Source of the DNA: Hepsetus odoe
Taxonomy: Eukaryota > Chordata > Actinopteri > Characiformes > Hepsetidae
Direction: 5' to 3'
DNA: 64,000 bases
Assembly (NCBI GenBank): GCA_017165825.1
Contig: CM029383.1
Span: 2,456,067-2,520,066, forward strand
The notes under the pieces were generated by a model, which saw only the letters and a list, made by a program, of their open reading frames with translations, ran no database searches and had not been told where the DNA came from. This document shows positions 12,211 to 24,279 of the stretch, one piece after another (the first letter of the stretch is position 1; every line of letters starts with the position of its first letter). The translations under genes and the position numbers were made by a program.

Positions 12211-13259
12211 GTGCACACCAAGGCGATTAATAGTGACGTTAACATGGTGGCCTGCAAGGTTCTATAATAACATGGTTAGACGAAAGGTTAATGTGTTGAA
12301 TTCAATCTGCCTCTCCATTCATTTCAGTGAAGAAGTATGAAAAGAGAGGATGTCTCTACCGTCAAAAGGTTGCACTCCTGTTCAAAATGAAATTAATTAC
12401 AGCTGGGCTTCATAAATGTAATGCCACGCATGGTTTTCCCATTGCTCCCTGTTATCTGGGCACTGCTGAATAAAGACAGCATGTGGAGGGTGAAATTTCT
12501 TCTTAAAATCAGCTGCCATCAATGCCGTCCTCAACTGTGTGTGTGACTGGAGAACCACCCTTAATGAACAAAATTCAATTCTCTGAGTGGGAAACGAAGT
12601 TATGTGCAAATCTCTCTATTTCAGTACTTCAGAAACAAAACTCCATACAGAGTGCACTCTACAACTGATGTTTCATTCTTTTGTAGCCATGTTAGCACTG
12701 TTTAACAACAAAATAATGTACAAATTGTTTTCTATGTAGCATAAAGCATGTACTGATAGTGGAATTCAACCTCAGTAAGACTCTGCAGCCATCATGGTGA
12801 CTTCTTTTCCAGTTTCTGCTGTGACACAAGAGAACAATGAGGTCTTGACCTTTTTGTGGACTAAGCAGTTTATCTGAGTGGACAGATGTACCAAAAAGAG
12901 TGTTAAATTCAAGAGTTAAATAAGTAAGTCACTCTGAAAACACGGATAATAAGGTGTATAGATGCACTTTACACATAACTGAGTAGTTGCTGCGAAATGT
13001 ATCAGCTTCTTCTCCTCGAATGGCACAAAACCCCAAGTACAGACACAAGTACAGCTGTGTCACCATCATCTTAGTGTGGGTACAAATTTTGTACCCACTA
13101 AGCTGGTGATGTGGAAATGAAAAAAGGTAACAGGTAGTAACTGGCTTAAAAGTGTGTTTTATGGAGGTCAATCCCATTTCACCATTGTAGCTCATGGAAC
13201 AGCTGGATGTTAAATAGATGAGAAATTTAACATTGACTGTCCTCTGTGTCTCTTTGCAG

Positions 13260-13407
13260 GCATACTTCCGACAGGGTGTTGCCCTTCAGTACCTGGGCCG
13301 GCATGCCGATGCTCTGGCTGCCTTCGCCTCTGGTCTGGCACAGGACCCCAAGAGCCTGCAGCTGCTGGTCGGCATGGTGGAGGCCGCCATGAAGTCACCA
13401 CTACGAG
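13260..13407 (+). CDS. ttc28: ttc28 coding exon: end of the N-terminal TPR block
   Basis: This exon encodes 49 codons plus one base, beginning AYFRQGVALQYLGRHADA and ending near AAMKSPLR. It matches my memory of vertebrate TTC28 almost residue for residue, near residue 130 of the roughly 2,480-residue human protein. The first 35 residues form a TPR: the G-A-L-Y-LG pattern of helix A, then ALAAF and the closing DP turn. TTC28 is a large scaffold of TPRs with a C-terminal CHAT-like domain, reported at the spindle midzone and midbody in cytokinesis. The acceptor is tctttgcag before 13260 (phase 0). The donor is gag|gtgtgt after 13407, leaving one base (g) that joins ag of the next exon to give Glu. 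The donor GT is also the first GT of a GT microsatellite. The open frame upstream of 13260 is read-through of intron, not coding. Confidence 0.96.
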
Positions 13408-13444
13408 GTGTGTGTGTGTGCGCGTGCGTATGTGTGTGTGTGTT
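13408..13444. repeat. (GT)n microsatellite overlapping a splice donor
   Basis: Imperfect GT repeat with gc and ta interruptions, starting at the first two bases of the intron. Its first GT is the ttc28 splice donor. Confidence 0.95.
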
Positions 13445-13808
13445 TGTATCTTTTCGAGTGCTTGATTGGTCTTTTTTTAAAGGTTGAACTATACATCTGA
13501 TTTCACTCATCAGTGCTGACTCATGTGCTTCATTTAAATTTTTCACCAGTTCAGTGGTTCACGTCTAGCGTATGTTCCACCATGATGGTACAGGATTCCT
13601 AATCATCACTTGATTGTGAAACTAGGCACTTAGTCATGAAGCTGTTAAACTTCACTGTAGGTAGCATTCTTAAGGCTACATGAGCCCCATATAAGATTTT
13701 AATGAAAACTGGCATTAGCTTTTTTTAGCATTTAGAAAGGTCCACACATAGACTCAGCATCTTCTATTTCATGAACTTTGCTGTACCAATGTACCGTGAG
13801 ATCTTTCT

Positions 13809-14080
13809 AGTGGTGGCCTAGTGGTTAGGGCGTTAGACGCATGATCGTAGGATCAGGGGTTCAAACCCCTTCCCGATAGGTTGCCCTGAGGTACCCTTGA
13901 GCAAGGTGCCGTCCCCGTCACTGCTCCCCGGGCGCTTTCAATAGCTGCCCACTGCTGCACGGGTTTGAGTGTGCATGGGTTAAATGCAGAGGTCCAATTT
14001 CGTTGTGGTTCATGTGTGCTGTGCCGTGACCTCGCAATGACAAGGGATGTCACTTTCACTTTCACTTTTCACTTTCACTT
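13809..14080 (+). mobile_element. tRNA-derived SINE, head plus body A
   Basis: The head reads gtggtggcctagtggttagg with a B-box-like ggttcaaacccc. It is followed by ttgccctgaggtacccttgag, then body A (gggcgctttcaatagctgcc, gggttaaatgcagaggtcc, cctcgcaatgacaaggg) and a repeated tcactt tail. It lies about 400 bp inside the intron after the first ttc28 exon, in sense orientation. No clear target-site duplication is visible. Confidence 0.85.
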
Positions 14081-15384
14081 AGGTGTTTAATTACAGACTG
14101 AAAAGGCAAATGCAGAATTAACTGTTCTTTAGTCACTATTTTACGGAAGCAGTATCGGAAGCAGTAACTTCAGTCACCACCTCATGCTGAAGATGAACTC
14201 GATACGTGTTGTGTTAAATACTGTTAAATATTTTAATTTAGTAAGTTTGTCTCTTTGAACAGTTTGTATTCTCCTATTACTGCTGATGCGGATAATAATA
14301 ATAGTAATTGACCACAGCGGTTCCCAGTCTCAGTGAATGAAATTAAATGTAGTGTAAATGTTAGTATGTAGTTAAAATTCATCCTATAAAAAAAATTTGT
14401 GACCCTTTTAACTTCCTACCTTAAAGACTGCTTGGCTAGATGCCCTTGGGCAATTGAGTGTGAGACACCTCCCCTACCCCATTCATCACTGGACAGTTTC
14501 TGACCACAGGACCACTAATCATCAGATATTGGGTGGCTGAACACATCTGATGATGAGATATTGAGTGGTAGACACAGCAGTGACCCTTATACACCGTGAT
14601 GGTATGTGGCATTAGTTACAGTATCAGGCACAGCCCTTTTTTGCTTTTACACCTCAGTGTGAGTGCTCAGCTGAGAGTGGCTTACCATGTACATTTGCTA
14701 AACTCTGACTGTAGAATTTATGGTTATGTAATCACTGGTAGGGATGATTCTAGCTGGCCATTCAGTTACTATAGCAGTTCGAATAACAATCCATGGATAT
14801 GCAGTTCTGGATGGGAAGCCGGATGCATGGTACAGAGTAGAAGACCTCTTCATTTAAGGATTGTTTACACACATTATGCATGGTCTCTGAGCTACAGGAG
14901 AGGGATTTGGGCTCCAGAGAAGTGAGTGTATTTGTGCAACAAATAAGGAACACTTAACACTAATCAGTTTGTAATTCTTATGTGGTATTTTTGTCTTTAA
15001 AGAATATGATCATTGAGATTCTTTTAGTAGAATGTGTTTCAGGAGATATTCTGTCTTTCTGTCTTCTGTATCCTTTAAACGTCTTTTTATGGCCTTAACA
15101 ACCACACGACGTTTGACTTTATAACAACAAGAGGCCAATGAGTTTACACTGCAGAGATTATTTGAGCTCATTAGCTTGGCCACAGCAGAGTTTGCTGTTT
15201 GCACACAACTTGGAATAGCAAAATAGAAGCACCAGTGTCACCGTTTCCTGCACACATAAGGCCTCCATATCAAAAGAGGAGTTCTCTAAAGATGTGTTTC
15301 TGCAGCTGCCCGTGGCTGGATGAGACCTGCGTGTGTTTGTGTATATCACATTTCCTGCCCGCCTGGCTGCTCCCTGAAGGTGCA

Positions 15385-15387
<3 letters not shown>

Positions 15388-15432
<45 letters not shown>
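15388..15432. repeat. (GT)n microsatellite
   Basis: About 22 uninterrupted GT units. Confidence 0.97.
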
Positions 15433-15433
<1 letters not shown>

Positions 15434-15644
15434 ATGAGAGATATGACTATGCACGCACAAAGGTGGGGAGAAAATATAAATCTGTGGGTCTCTGAGTAAA
15501 CAGCCAGCTATATTTGTAGGTAAATCAGTGACACTCACACACACAGCTTCGGTCCTGGGAGTGTATCCAAACTGAGGCTGTTTTATCTCTTAATGATATC
15601 CTTTATTTCCTCTGCTGTCCTGTGCTGCCAGAGTGAACACAAAA

Positions 15645-15686
15645 ACACTCACACGCGCACACACACGCATACACACACACGCACAC

Positions 15687-15753
<67 letters not shown>
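15645..15753. repeat. (CA)n microsatellite
   Basis: About 109 bp of CA repeats, the first half with cgc and cat interruptions and the last about 60 bp pure. Confidence 0.97.
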
Positions 15754-15755
<2 letters not shown>

Positions 15756-15846
15756 CCTGAATACTGTGGAGAAGATTATGTAGAACAGCCCTTTATAATC
15801 AGCCCCAGAGAGAGAGATGATCTGTACCATCAAGCTGACAGAGCTC

Positions 15847-15850
<4 letters not shown>

Positions 15851-15880
<30 letters not shown>
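15851..15880. repeat. (TG)n microsatellite
   Basis: Fifteen uninterrupted TG units. Confidence 0.97.
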
Positions 15881-15881
<1 letters not shown>

Positions 15882-15946
15882 TGCGCAAGTCGCTTCTGAT
15901 ACTGTCTGCCTACTTGGTTTATCTTTCTCACTGTTTCGGTCTTAAA

Positions 15947-16016
<70 letters not shown>

Positions 16017-16026
16017 TTCCTCTCTC
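15947..16026. repeat. (CT)n microsatellite
   Basis: CT repeat broken twice by an extra c (tctcctctc). Confidence 0.95.
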
Positions 16027-16145
16027 ACCTCTGACCGCTCATGTTTGGTTTTCTTTTTTCTGCCCTATCTCATGCTTTTCTCCCTTCCCCCTGCTTTCTG
16101 TCTCTTGGCTTAGTTGCTTCCCTCCTCTGATTAAGTTTGTCTACA

Positions 16146-16148
<3 letters not shown>

Positions 16149-16213
<65 letters not shown>
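16149..16213. repeat. (CT)n microsatellite
   Basis: A pure CT run of 65 bp. Confidence 0.97.
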
Positions 16214-16214
<1 letters not shown>

Positions 16215-17483
16215 ATCTTTCTCTCTGCCCTCCCCTCATTTTTTTCATTTCAGTGTCAGTCTGAGTCATCTCACTTTCAGGGATTTGATACCCTAGTCGT
16301 TCTTTATCAGGTTGGGGCGAGTTATCATTTTGAGGATTTGCATGCAGGGGGGATTACCTCACTCTAATTTAATTGTCCCCCTTTATTGGCTCTGTGGCAC
16401 CAAGGGTGCCATCTAAACCCTCTCTGTTCTGCCAAACCAGAGGAGGGACGGGCAATAAATGCTAAACAGGCTGTTTGGCTGCTCAGTAGAGGACTTCATT
16501 CAGATGTTTTTTTTGTAGAGTTTATGTTCAGCTAAAGTGAGATAAACACTCTTGCTTAGTAATGTGCAGACAAATTAAAAGGTCACACACAAAAAGCAAA
16601 GATGCTGGTAGGTTTAAATGGGTTTTTAAAGGAATACCTTCAGCCTTATTCTGGCTGAACTCAACAAGCATTTGCTATTGTCCAAGCTTGACCATCTCAG
16701 AATTACTATTTATTTTTATTTATTTTATACATTTATGGCTTTGTATGTATGTATGTTGGATTTAGGCCAAACAACTAAATTCCAATTTTTTTTCAGGTGC
16801 AAAGGTATTACCATTTAAAAAAAATGCATGTGAAAATCAAAGGGAAAAAAGGAAATATCTCATTTAATTGACAAAAAAAGGAACAATCTCATTACATTTA
16901 AAGCCAGTGTTAATGATAAACTATCAGATACATGCCAGAGAAATTTTGGATTTTTCATGTTGGACTTGTGACAAATGCCACAAGGTGTAGAGGTTGTCGG
17001 CTGTGGAGTATTTTTCTAAAGTTAGAAGGGCCCTTAAGAAAAAAATGGATGGAATAAGCAGTTAGCTATAAAACAGAGAAAAGTATGTTGTATAGCTTAA
17101 AAACAAAACAGTTTATTAGCTGATTTACTCAAAATGTTAGATAGCTGTATCTCCAATATACTGTAAGAAACAATGCACGCAAGTATATTTGGGATTACGT
17201 ACTAACAACTCAGCAAGACCAGTACAAAACTTTATAAAAGCTTCAGGGCTGCAAAAGAAAAAAGAAAAAAAAGTGCGTGTCAGTAACAAGTTGAATCTTT
17301 TTCCTTTAAATGAAATTAAAAATAGCACACACTGCAGTGCATGGTCCTGCACAACCAGAAAAATCTAAAATATCGAAACCAGTCACTTTACTTTAAGATT
17401 AACTGAACTGTCTCTGAGCTGGCACAGGTGAATTGAAAGCACACTGCATCATTGACAGAAGATCAGTAGCGAGAATAGCTATT

Positions 17484-17706
17484 GGCAGCAGTGGCCTAGC
17501 GTTTATCTACTAGGCCCAAGAATTGGAAGGTTGTGGGTTCGAATCCTGAACCAGTAGGTTGGGCCAGGTACCGGCCATGCTCCCGGTAGCTGGTGTAGCT
17601 GTCCCCTGCTGCACGTGTGTATGGGTTAAATGCAGTGAATGCATTTTGTTGTGTTGCACTGTGTGCTGTGCTGTTTCACAATGACAAATAGTCCCATTTC
17701 ACTTTA
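17484..17706 (+). mobile_element. Degraded tRNA-derived SINE, head plus body A
   Basis: It starts ggcagcagtggcctagcg and keeps a B-box-like ggttcgaatcctg. It then goes to a shortened body A (tgcacgtgtgtatgggttaa, caatgacaaatagtc). Several internal deletions suggest an older copy than the one at 13809. Confidence 0.8.
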
Positions 17707-18605
17707 ATGTTTGATCCCATCTCAGAGATAGCAGAGGCCTTTTCAGACCCAAATAAAGCCCCGGATGTAAAAGTAGACAGGACACATATAAGACTTGTCA
17801 AGCCAATCTGATAATCCTCCACTGTTACTTATAATCTACTTCGCTGATTTGTTGCTGAAGCTCTACCTCAGATATCAAACATATTTTTGTACAAAGTTAA
17901 ATAAAAAAAAAATTTCAGCTTTGTACAGCTTTTTACCTGAGCACCGCATTTAAGACACAAGCACTGCGGGGATTTGTTTGTCGCTTGGCGTGTACATCAG
18001 TGTCACTGATAAGTGGATGCCTCTGGATAGGTTGAATGGGAATGTACATAGCAGGAACGGAAATAAAGCGAGCTCAGTGGAGGTGGGTGGTGGCACTGTC
18101 ACTTGCTGTTATTATGGTTTTATTTAGCCGCCCTCCCACGGGAGCCCAGACAGCCACATCGAAGCGTTCTTTCTGACAGAGTTTCATGAGGGGAAGGGGG
18201 CAAGCAGAGAGGGGACAAGAGAAAAGAAAAAAGCAACCAGAGGCTCATCCTTAAACCTTGGCTGAGCCTTCATTCCATTGTGATGGGCCGCTTAAGCATT
18301 TCTCCTCTCTTGTTAGTCATCCTCTGCTGCATTGTTAAAGAAGTACTATAGCTTTTCAAACCTTTTGCTAAATTATTTGGATCTTAATTTTAAAACACAT
18401 ATTATACAAATCTGGCTGATAGAGATTAGATGCCCGTTTAACTATGGAAATTCTAAAGGTTAGAATATCTTTTTTTAAATTTCTTGGTCATGTATTAAAT
18501 GAATTCTATGCTACTTTTTGTAGCTTTATTGGTAATAAATAAATAGTTCTAGAATATATTTTTATATTTTAGAATAAGCAAAGCTGTAGATGGTTGTAAA
18601 ATGCT

Positions 18606-18825
18606 GGGTAACACTTTACGTGAACCCTGCTACATAACTGATATGCTCACATCATGGGAGAGAGATTCTTTTATGAATTTTTATGACACATTGCGCTCTT
18701 TGGCATATCAGTTATGTTCCCATAACTCATGGCAGCATATGACAAATTTTATTTGCTATCTACATGTTTATAAGATTATGTGTGTTACTAAAAACTACTT
18801 AAGTCTTGATGCCCGATAAAGTAAC
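18606..18825. repeat. Probable fold-back DNA element
   Basis: It starts gggtaacactttacgtgaa, a terminus type seen on many fish non-autonomous DNA elements. It contains a perfect 13-bp inverted repeat (cataactgatatg at 18633-18645, catatcagttatg at 18704-18716) and ends near gataaagtaac, a degraded inverse of the start. No clear target-site duplication was found. Confidence 0.4.
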
Positions 18826-21159
18826 GAGGTATTAATGTAAATAGCAGCTTTATATGATATATGCTGTAAAATAGTTTCTGTGGTGGCCACAAGCTAGTGG
18901 ATAAAATAACAATTCCACAAGCGATTCTAAACTTTTTTAACAGCAGTGTAGGAATGCACACTCATCCCACGTAACACACCCAGTACTGCCCAAGCCAAAG
19001 TGTTTTTTTGTTGTTTTTTTTGGAAGATCTTTGCAAGGATTAGGACCATTATGATGACAAAGCTCTTCCATTGGAAAATTTCCTGGAGAAGGGATGCAGG
19101 TCTGCTAAGATGCTGAAGTATGTTTTGGCATTTAGGGCATCATGAGATAGTCGATCCTAAAATTATTTGCAAAATGCTTTTTGTTGTGTAACATGTTTTA
19201 ATGCTATTTTGTTCAGGTATATTTTCACACAAAGCACATTCTCTGCTCAGCTTCTAGTGCATTCTGTGTGGGAGAAGGGGATTACAGGGGTGTAATGGAG
19301 TGTGTAACGCATTTGACAGCCATGGATGGACAGGTTTCCTTTCGCTACAAAAGAGCTATTGTAGCTTTAATGGAGCAGACACATGGATGCAAGCACTAAC
19401 ACATGTGCATATATTAGTATCAGTTTTACAAATGTCCTTTTCCACTTTGGGTTGCACGTTACTGTGGCTAAATGAACACACACACACATGCTCACACACA
19501 CACATTCATATAATTACCTGCCTATGAAGAGTAGGACAGTAGAGCTCTTCCAAGCTAGAATGTATGGAAAGTACAGGAAGGGCAGCTAAAACAGTGTCGT
19601 CCGTCCCAGTGGGCAGTGCAGGGGACATTCAGCTGTGGCCTGTGCTGATTTATGACAGTGTTTGCACTTTCACTCTTTACCTGTATCTCCGCCCCTCTTG
19701 TGGAGGTCACCTCTACACATATGTTGGCCTTCTGTCTCTGGGCTGCCGTTAAGCATGCACTGAATATTTAAGTGTGTATCACACCTCAGACAGGAAAATA
19801 GACACTTTGATGATACAAGAAGGCACAGAAAGGCATTAGAAAGACAATCCTCTACTATTTCAAAAGAAATATCAAAAGCCATCTGACATTTATAGAATGC
19901 AGTCAACTAGGATGTTTATTACTTAAAGAAAACAGAAATCAGAAAAAAATCAGAACCACTTTGTTGTAGTTAGAGACTGTCAATCTGTTGGTGTACAGTT
20001 TGTATTAGCTATTCTCTAGCCTTCATCCCTGGGAAGCTTCTGACCACTGATGGTGGTTGACTTTCAGTGCTACTGATGTGTAACCTAGCAACCCCTCGCT
20101 ACACTCTCAATACCATGCCAATACTATGTGAGTGTCACTGCTGTGTTCACAATGTCCATCATCCATGTCTGGTTAGCAGTTGTCATAAACACTGCATGAA
20201 GTAAAGCCTGACAGATGAAATCAAGTGAGTTTGAAAGGGTGCTGGTAAAAGGACTAATATTGTATGTAACATTGTATTCTATTTCAATACTTTCAATCCC
20301 TTAAAGGATTCATAGAATGGAAAATGTAATTTTCCACTGTAACATTGGAAACTGAAGTCCCTTAAAATGTGCTCTACTTTAAAATCTATGGGCAAAGTTT
20401 TAAATTTACTTTGCAATTTCATTTGGATTCATCTGGAATACTAAGAATATTTCTCTGTAAACAAACAGTGAGATAAATAATGGGAAACCCACTATGGTGA
20501 CGATCATCTTCTCCACCATTGTTCTTGAGAATTAATGTTTGTGGGAACTACAAACCTTATATGGTGTTCTCAGGAATTCTTTAAAGTGGAGCACTTTAAA
20601 ATTTTAATTGGCTCATAGCTCAGTACCATAAAGTTGCCTGGAGAGTTGTTCTGACGCTCACACTGCTAAGATGCGCCAGCAACAGACGCCCTGTGGCTTA
20701 CAGCTGAGGAGACACTGGCTCACATAGCAAATGAATGTCCCGGTCCATTTGATGCTCCCATTGCTCTCAATGAGAATGTGCAATAAGCTACCAAGACATC
20801 TAAAATTAAGGTATTTAGCTGGCAGCAGATAATCCCTACCATTCACACAGAAGTTATAAAGAGTGATTAGCTGGACTACTTTTTTAATGGGGAACAATAA
20901 ATGGCAGCTGTGTATTCTGTACTCATCTGAGCTATAACAATGTGCTCCTTTCAAAGACAGTGAGTGATATCCCTAGTGAATATATGCTGTCTAATAAAGT
21001 CAGTGGTGAGTGTATAGACAGAATTTTGAAATTGTGTTTGTTATAGGAATGTAATGAATTGAATTAATTACAGAAATATTTGAAATGTTTGAAAGTGCTG
21101 GTGTTAAAGACACAACAACCGCAGTTTTGTTCTAATCTGGTCACTATCCTCACATGCAG

Positions 21160-21432
21160 AGTCATTGGAGCCCACATATCAGCAGCTGCAGAAGATGAAA
21201 CTGGACAAGAGTCCATTCGTGGTGGTTTCCGTGATTGGCCAGGAGCTGCTGACTGCTTCCCACCATGGCGCCTCAGTGGTTGTTCTGGAGGCAGCACTAA
21301 AGATTGGCACCTGCAGCCTCAAGCTGCGTGGCTCTGTTTTCTCTGCCCTCAGCAGTGCTTACTGGTCATTGGGCAACACAGAGAAGAGCTCCTCCTACAT
21401 GCAGCAAGATCTGGAGGTGGCCAAAACTTTAG
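21160..21432 (+). CDS. ttc28: ttc28 coding exon: linker and one TPR
   Basis: The exon is 273 bp and phase 1 at both ends. It completes the split Glu codon and then reads SLEPTYQQLQKMKLDKS at its start. The middle contains a hydrophobic VVVSVIGQELL segment and a GASVVVLEAALKIG helix. The end, from about LRGSVFSALSSAYWSLGNTE to DLEVAKTL, is a TPR with the usual small-residue and LG positions. All of it is close to vertebrate TTC28. The acceptor is cacatgcag|ag and the donor is a near-ideal g|gtgagt. The last base, g, joins gt of the next exon to make Gly. Because both ends are phase 1, skipping this exon would remove 91 residues and keep the frame. Shorter open frames on the opposite strand are shadows. 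Confidence 0.96.
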
Positions 21433-24279
21433 GTGAGTGCACCCAAAATGCTTATTTGGCTTGTGTGGCAAAGATATCATCACCTTGGGAAATGCTTATT
21501 AAACCCAGTCTACATCAACAGCATTTTGAATGGAATATTCCTTTCATTTTTGAAACCATTAAAATGTAGTTAATCAGGGGCTCTGAAGTGGTTCAAGTGA
21601 GAGTTGACCTTTTCATTGCTAGATGGTGAGTTTAATCCCCACTAATGTCATAGCCTTTCGTGGCTGGGAGTCCAACATTCTCTCTGGGTGGGTAGATTGA
21701 CCTTCCCTCACCAGCTCAGTCAATGCAGTGCTAGCCAGTGTGGTCAGTTGTTAGTGGACAAATCACAAGTTGTGATCACATTTGTCCTCCAAGCATTTTA
21801 CTGTGGTAGTGACATTATGTTATTTAGCAGTTTTAAAAGATGTAGGTATATTTGATCAGGAGGAAGCATATGCTTATCATCAACCTGGTCCGTTTGGCAA
21901 AAATAAAATGCAATTTTTTAATAATAGCAAAACAGTTTTATGATGTATAATGTGTGTTTTTTAATCTAGTAAGATTAACTTGATCTATTAAGTTGGAATG
22001 GACAAAAAGCCAAAATTTTTATTTTAATTAACCTTTTTTTTAAATGACCCATGCAGTTTTCTAGTGCTCTTTAAGTATTATTGACAGTATCTACAAAAGG
22101 CTACAAAAAACATATAGGAATTTACTGTATTATATGTCTGGTATGCAAAATTCGGTTATATTTGCCTGCTGTAATGGCATATTTTTCCATATGGCTAAGG
22201 GTGAGTGACGGTACATTCATTTGTGAAGCAAGGCTTGAATGAAAAGAATAATGCCTGCCCTTGAGAAATCCAGTGCATGCATTGACGAAAAGGCTGGCTT
22301 GATGAATTAATGTACTTTTGAGCCAGTCCTTCATTAACGCAGGATAACTGGCATGATTATGACCTTGAGCACACAGAAACATTTGGCTACCTCCTCTTGG
22401 TGCTAGTAGTTCACTACCTTTCCTTGAAACTAAATTATTTTTCTTGAATGATCTCGTTGGAATTATGTTCCATCCTTACTGAGAATCTTACTTATGCTTA
22501 ATTAGAACTGACTGCCTGGTTATTTTACAAAAATCTATACATCAGTAGATTAGATTACCCTTTTTAAGCCTTCCATGTAGGAGGAAGTACATCTTATAAA
22601 ATATACATTTAACGCAGAGTATGCTTCTACCAGGAGTACATCATAAATATTTGCCACGTACCCTGGATGTCAATCTTAAAGACCGACTTTGCTGAAACAT
22701 GAAAGGTTCTCACAGTTTGAGCACGGCACTCTTCGGCATCCTGACTCCTTTGCACATTTGCCGCTGCTGTTGAACCATGCAAACGGGATCTCGTGTGTGT
22801 GAGCTGTGGTTCAACTCACACATTTAACATATTGTAGTGGGTTTAAATGCATCAGCTCTGGCGAAAGGCCAAGGAGCCTATTCTCTGTGTGGACAGGAAG
22901 TTTGGTTAGGGTTAAGTGTACTGTTTACCTGATTACATAGATAGGTGACAAATTTAAGGAAAAACCTGAATAAATGAGGTGCAGTGCAGATGCTTTCAGA
23001 CACATGTCCTGTTTGATACGGTTATGCAATCAATACTCACCTCATTCCTCATTTGGTTTTGGTTCAAGATGACAAAAGGAAAAGATCTAAATGACTGTGA
23101 AAGAATTTCAGTACATAAATCGGGTAACTCACAAAAACGGATAAAATAGTGACGGAAGTGACATCGACATGTAGATCTGTGGTAAAGACACCAGTTAACA
23201 GGGCTGCAAATTTTGGTTGAAAGCAAATTTGATTAATTGCATGTATTAGTGCAATATGCAAGATGAATATGTTATGCTTGCAAACATTTTGCTGGAATGG
23301 TCTGAGCCCATTTAAGCCCTAAGAAGGAACTGACTAAACACTTCAAACTTTATCTAAATGATCATTTCATTCATTGATGAAACATGTATATCCTGATGTT
23401 AATGGCTTTGTCCAGCATAGTGATTCTCTTGACTAAAATAGTCAACCCACCTTTTGAATTGACATTTCAGACTTCAGATTTTTTGTAGTAAAAGTCTTTG
23501 CTGTCAAATTGCAGAAGGATGCTTACAGTTTCAGATGTGTGGTTGAGGGTTGAGAATGAATCACTGTATTCAAGAAATCCACCAGATTTTATTGAAGTTT
23601 TAATCATTATCGGTTCTCCAGTGTGCTTAGAAAACGCAATATTTAGCACTGTAAGTAAAACAAGAGTCCCAGAAAGGCTTCTGCAGATGTCCAAGAAGCT
23701 GGGAATCCATACTCAACTACTATGATGTCATCTCAGTGTTATCTTCTAATGGGGGGCCCCAGGGTAGCTGTGTTCACTTTTCACATGCACACAACCAAAC
23801 ACTGTGACCTAGGGCAAGGTCCCTCTAATCCAGTCCTGAAAAGAACACAGCACTTGAAATGCTTTGTGTTTTCCTGTGCTGACACAGCTGATTCAGCTCC
23901 AAAGCCATCTGCAAGATAGCTTCATCAAGAGTGACGGATCAGAGACACTGAAATAAATAATGTTTTGGGATATAAAACCAGTGATGTACAGCCAGAGCCT
24001 CTCCGTTGAACCGCTACTAGCAAGGTTAATACAGCATTACAGCATAACAGCTGTACTTCCTAGGCTTATAAAGACACAGGCAAATGTTTTGGAATGTAAG
24101 AATTGAATGTATAAGGATAGTTCCATCAAATTAGGCCTTAGATATTTGCACAAAAATGCATTTCTGATATATATATTTTAGTTGATTCATGTGAGATCTG
24201 AGGTTTACCTCCCTCAGGCTTAGGATTTAGAAGTTTGTGACTGGAGCCAGACCTGCTGATGCTCCTTTGACTCTTCCAG
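21433..24279 (+). other. ttc28: ttc28 intron, 2,847 bp, phase 1
   Basis: It starts gtgagt and ends gactcttccag. No repeat family, RNA gene or exon was recognised inside. It is AT-rich single-copy-looking sequence with a few short open frames (all under 90 codons) on both strands that resemble no protein I know. Confidence 0.9.

Larger units (their letters stand above)
1..13259 (+). other. ttc28: ttc28 intron (3' part), upstream of the first exon seen
   Basis: No exon of ttc28 or of another gene was recognised here. The interval ends in a good acceptor (pyrimidine-rich tract, then tttgcag) at 13259. In the family, the exon before the AYFRQG exon ends with a lysine codon, which fits the phase-0 junction. 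The interval holds a nested repeat at 192-901, SINE copies at 9636-9848, 10334-10487, 11670-11775 and 11895-12048, a CT-rich tract near 3600-3666 and a small AT-rich tandem repeat at 6029-6090. The stretches 902-3599, 3667-6028, 6091-9619 and 12211-13259 look like ordinary unique intron. Open frames in them are short, lack codon-like composition and match no family I know. That this is intron and not intergenic DNA is inferred from the missing upstream coding exon. Confidence 0.85.
13408..21159 (+). other. ttc28: ttc28 intron, 7,752 bp, phase 1
   Basis: The intron begins with gtgtgt and ends cctcacatgcag. It contains a GT microsatellite at its very 5' end, a SINE at 13809-14080, a dense group of microsatellites at 15388-16213, a degraded SINE at 17484-17706 and a fold-back repeat at 18606-18825. 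The stretches 14081-15387, 16214-17483, 17707-18605 and 18826-21159 show no gene, RNA or recognisable repeat. A small non-repetitive segment around 15145-15205 has homeobox-like ATTA motifs, too little to call. Confidence 0.9.

Noticed and set aside
13218..13259. In-frame extension of the first ttc28 exon to an ATG at 13218
   Set aside because: The sequence is the pyrimidine tract and acceptor of the intron. The family protein continues upstream with a different exon, and homology begins exactly at 13260.
13809..13880. tRNA-like sequences with A-box and B-box matches (also at 37137, 47461, 50385 and 58128)
   Set aside because: They are heads of SINEs. They lack a complete cloverleaf and occur as repeats with bodies and tails.
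15603..15899. Several open frames made of alternating Cys/Val, Thr/His or Leu/Ser residues
   Set aside because: They are translations of GT, CA and CT microsatellites. The same applies to frames at 3543-3767, 15854-16367, 25849-26098 and 36579-36848.
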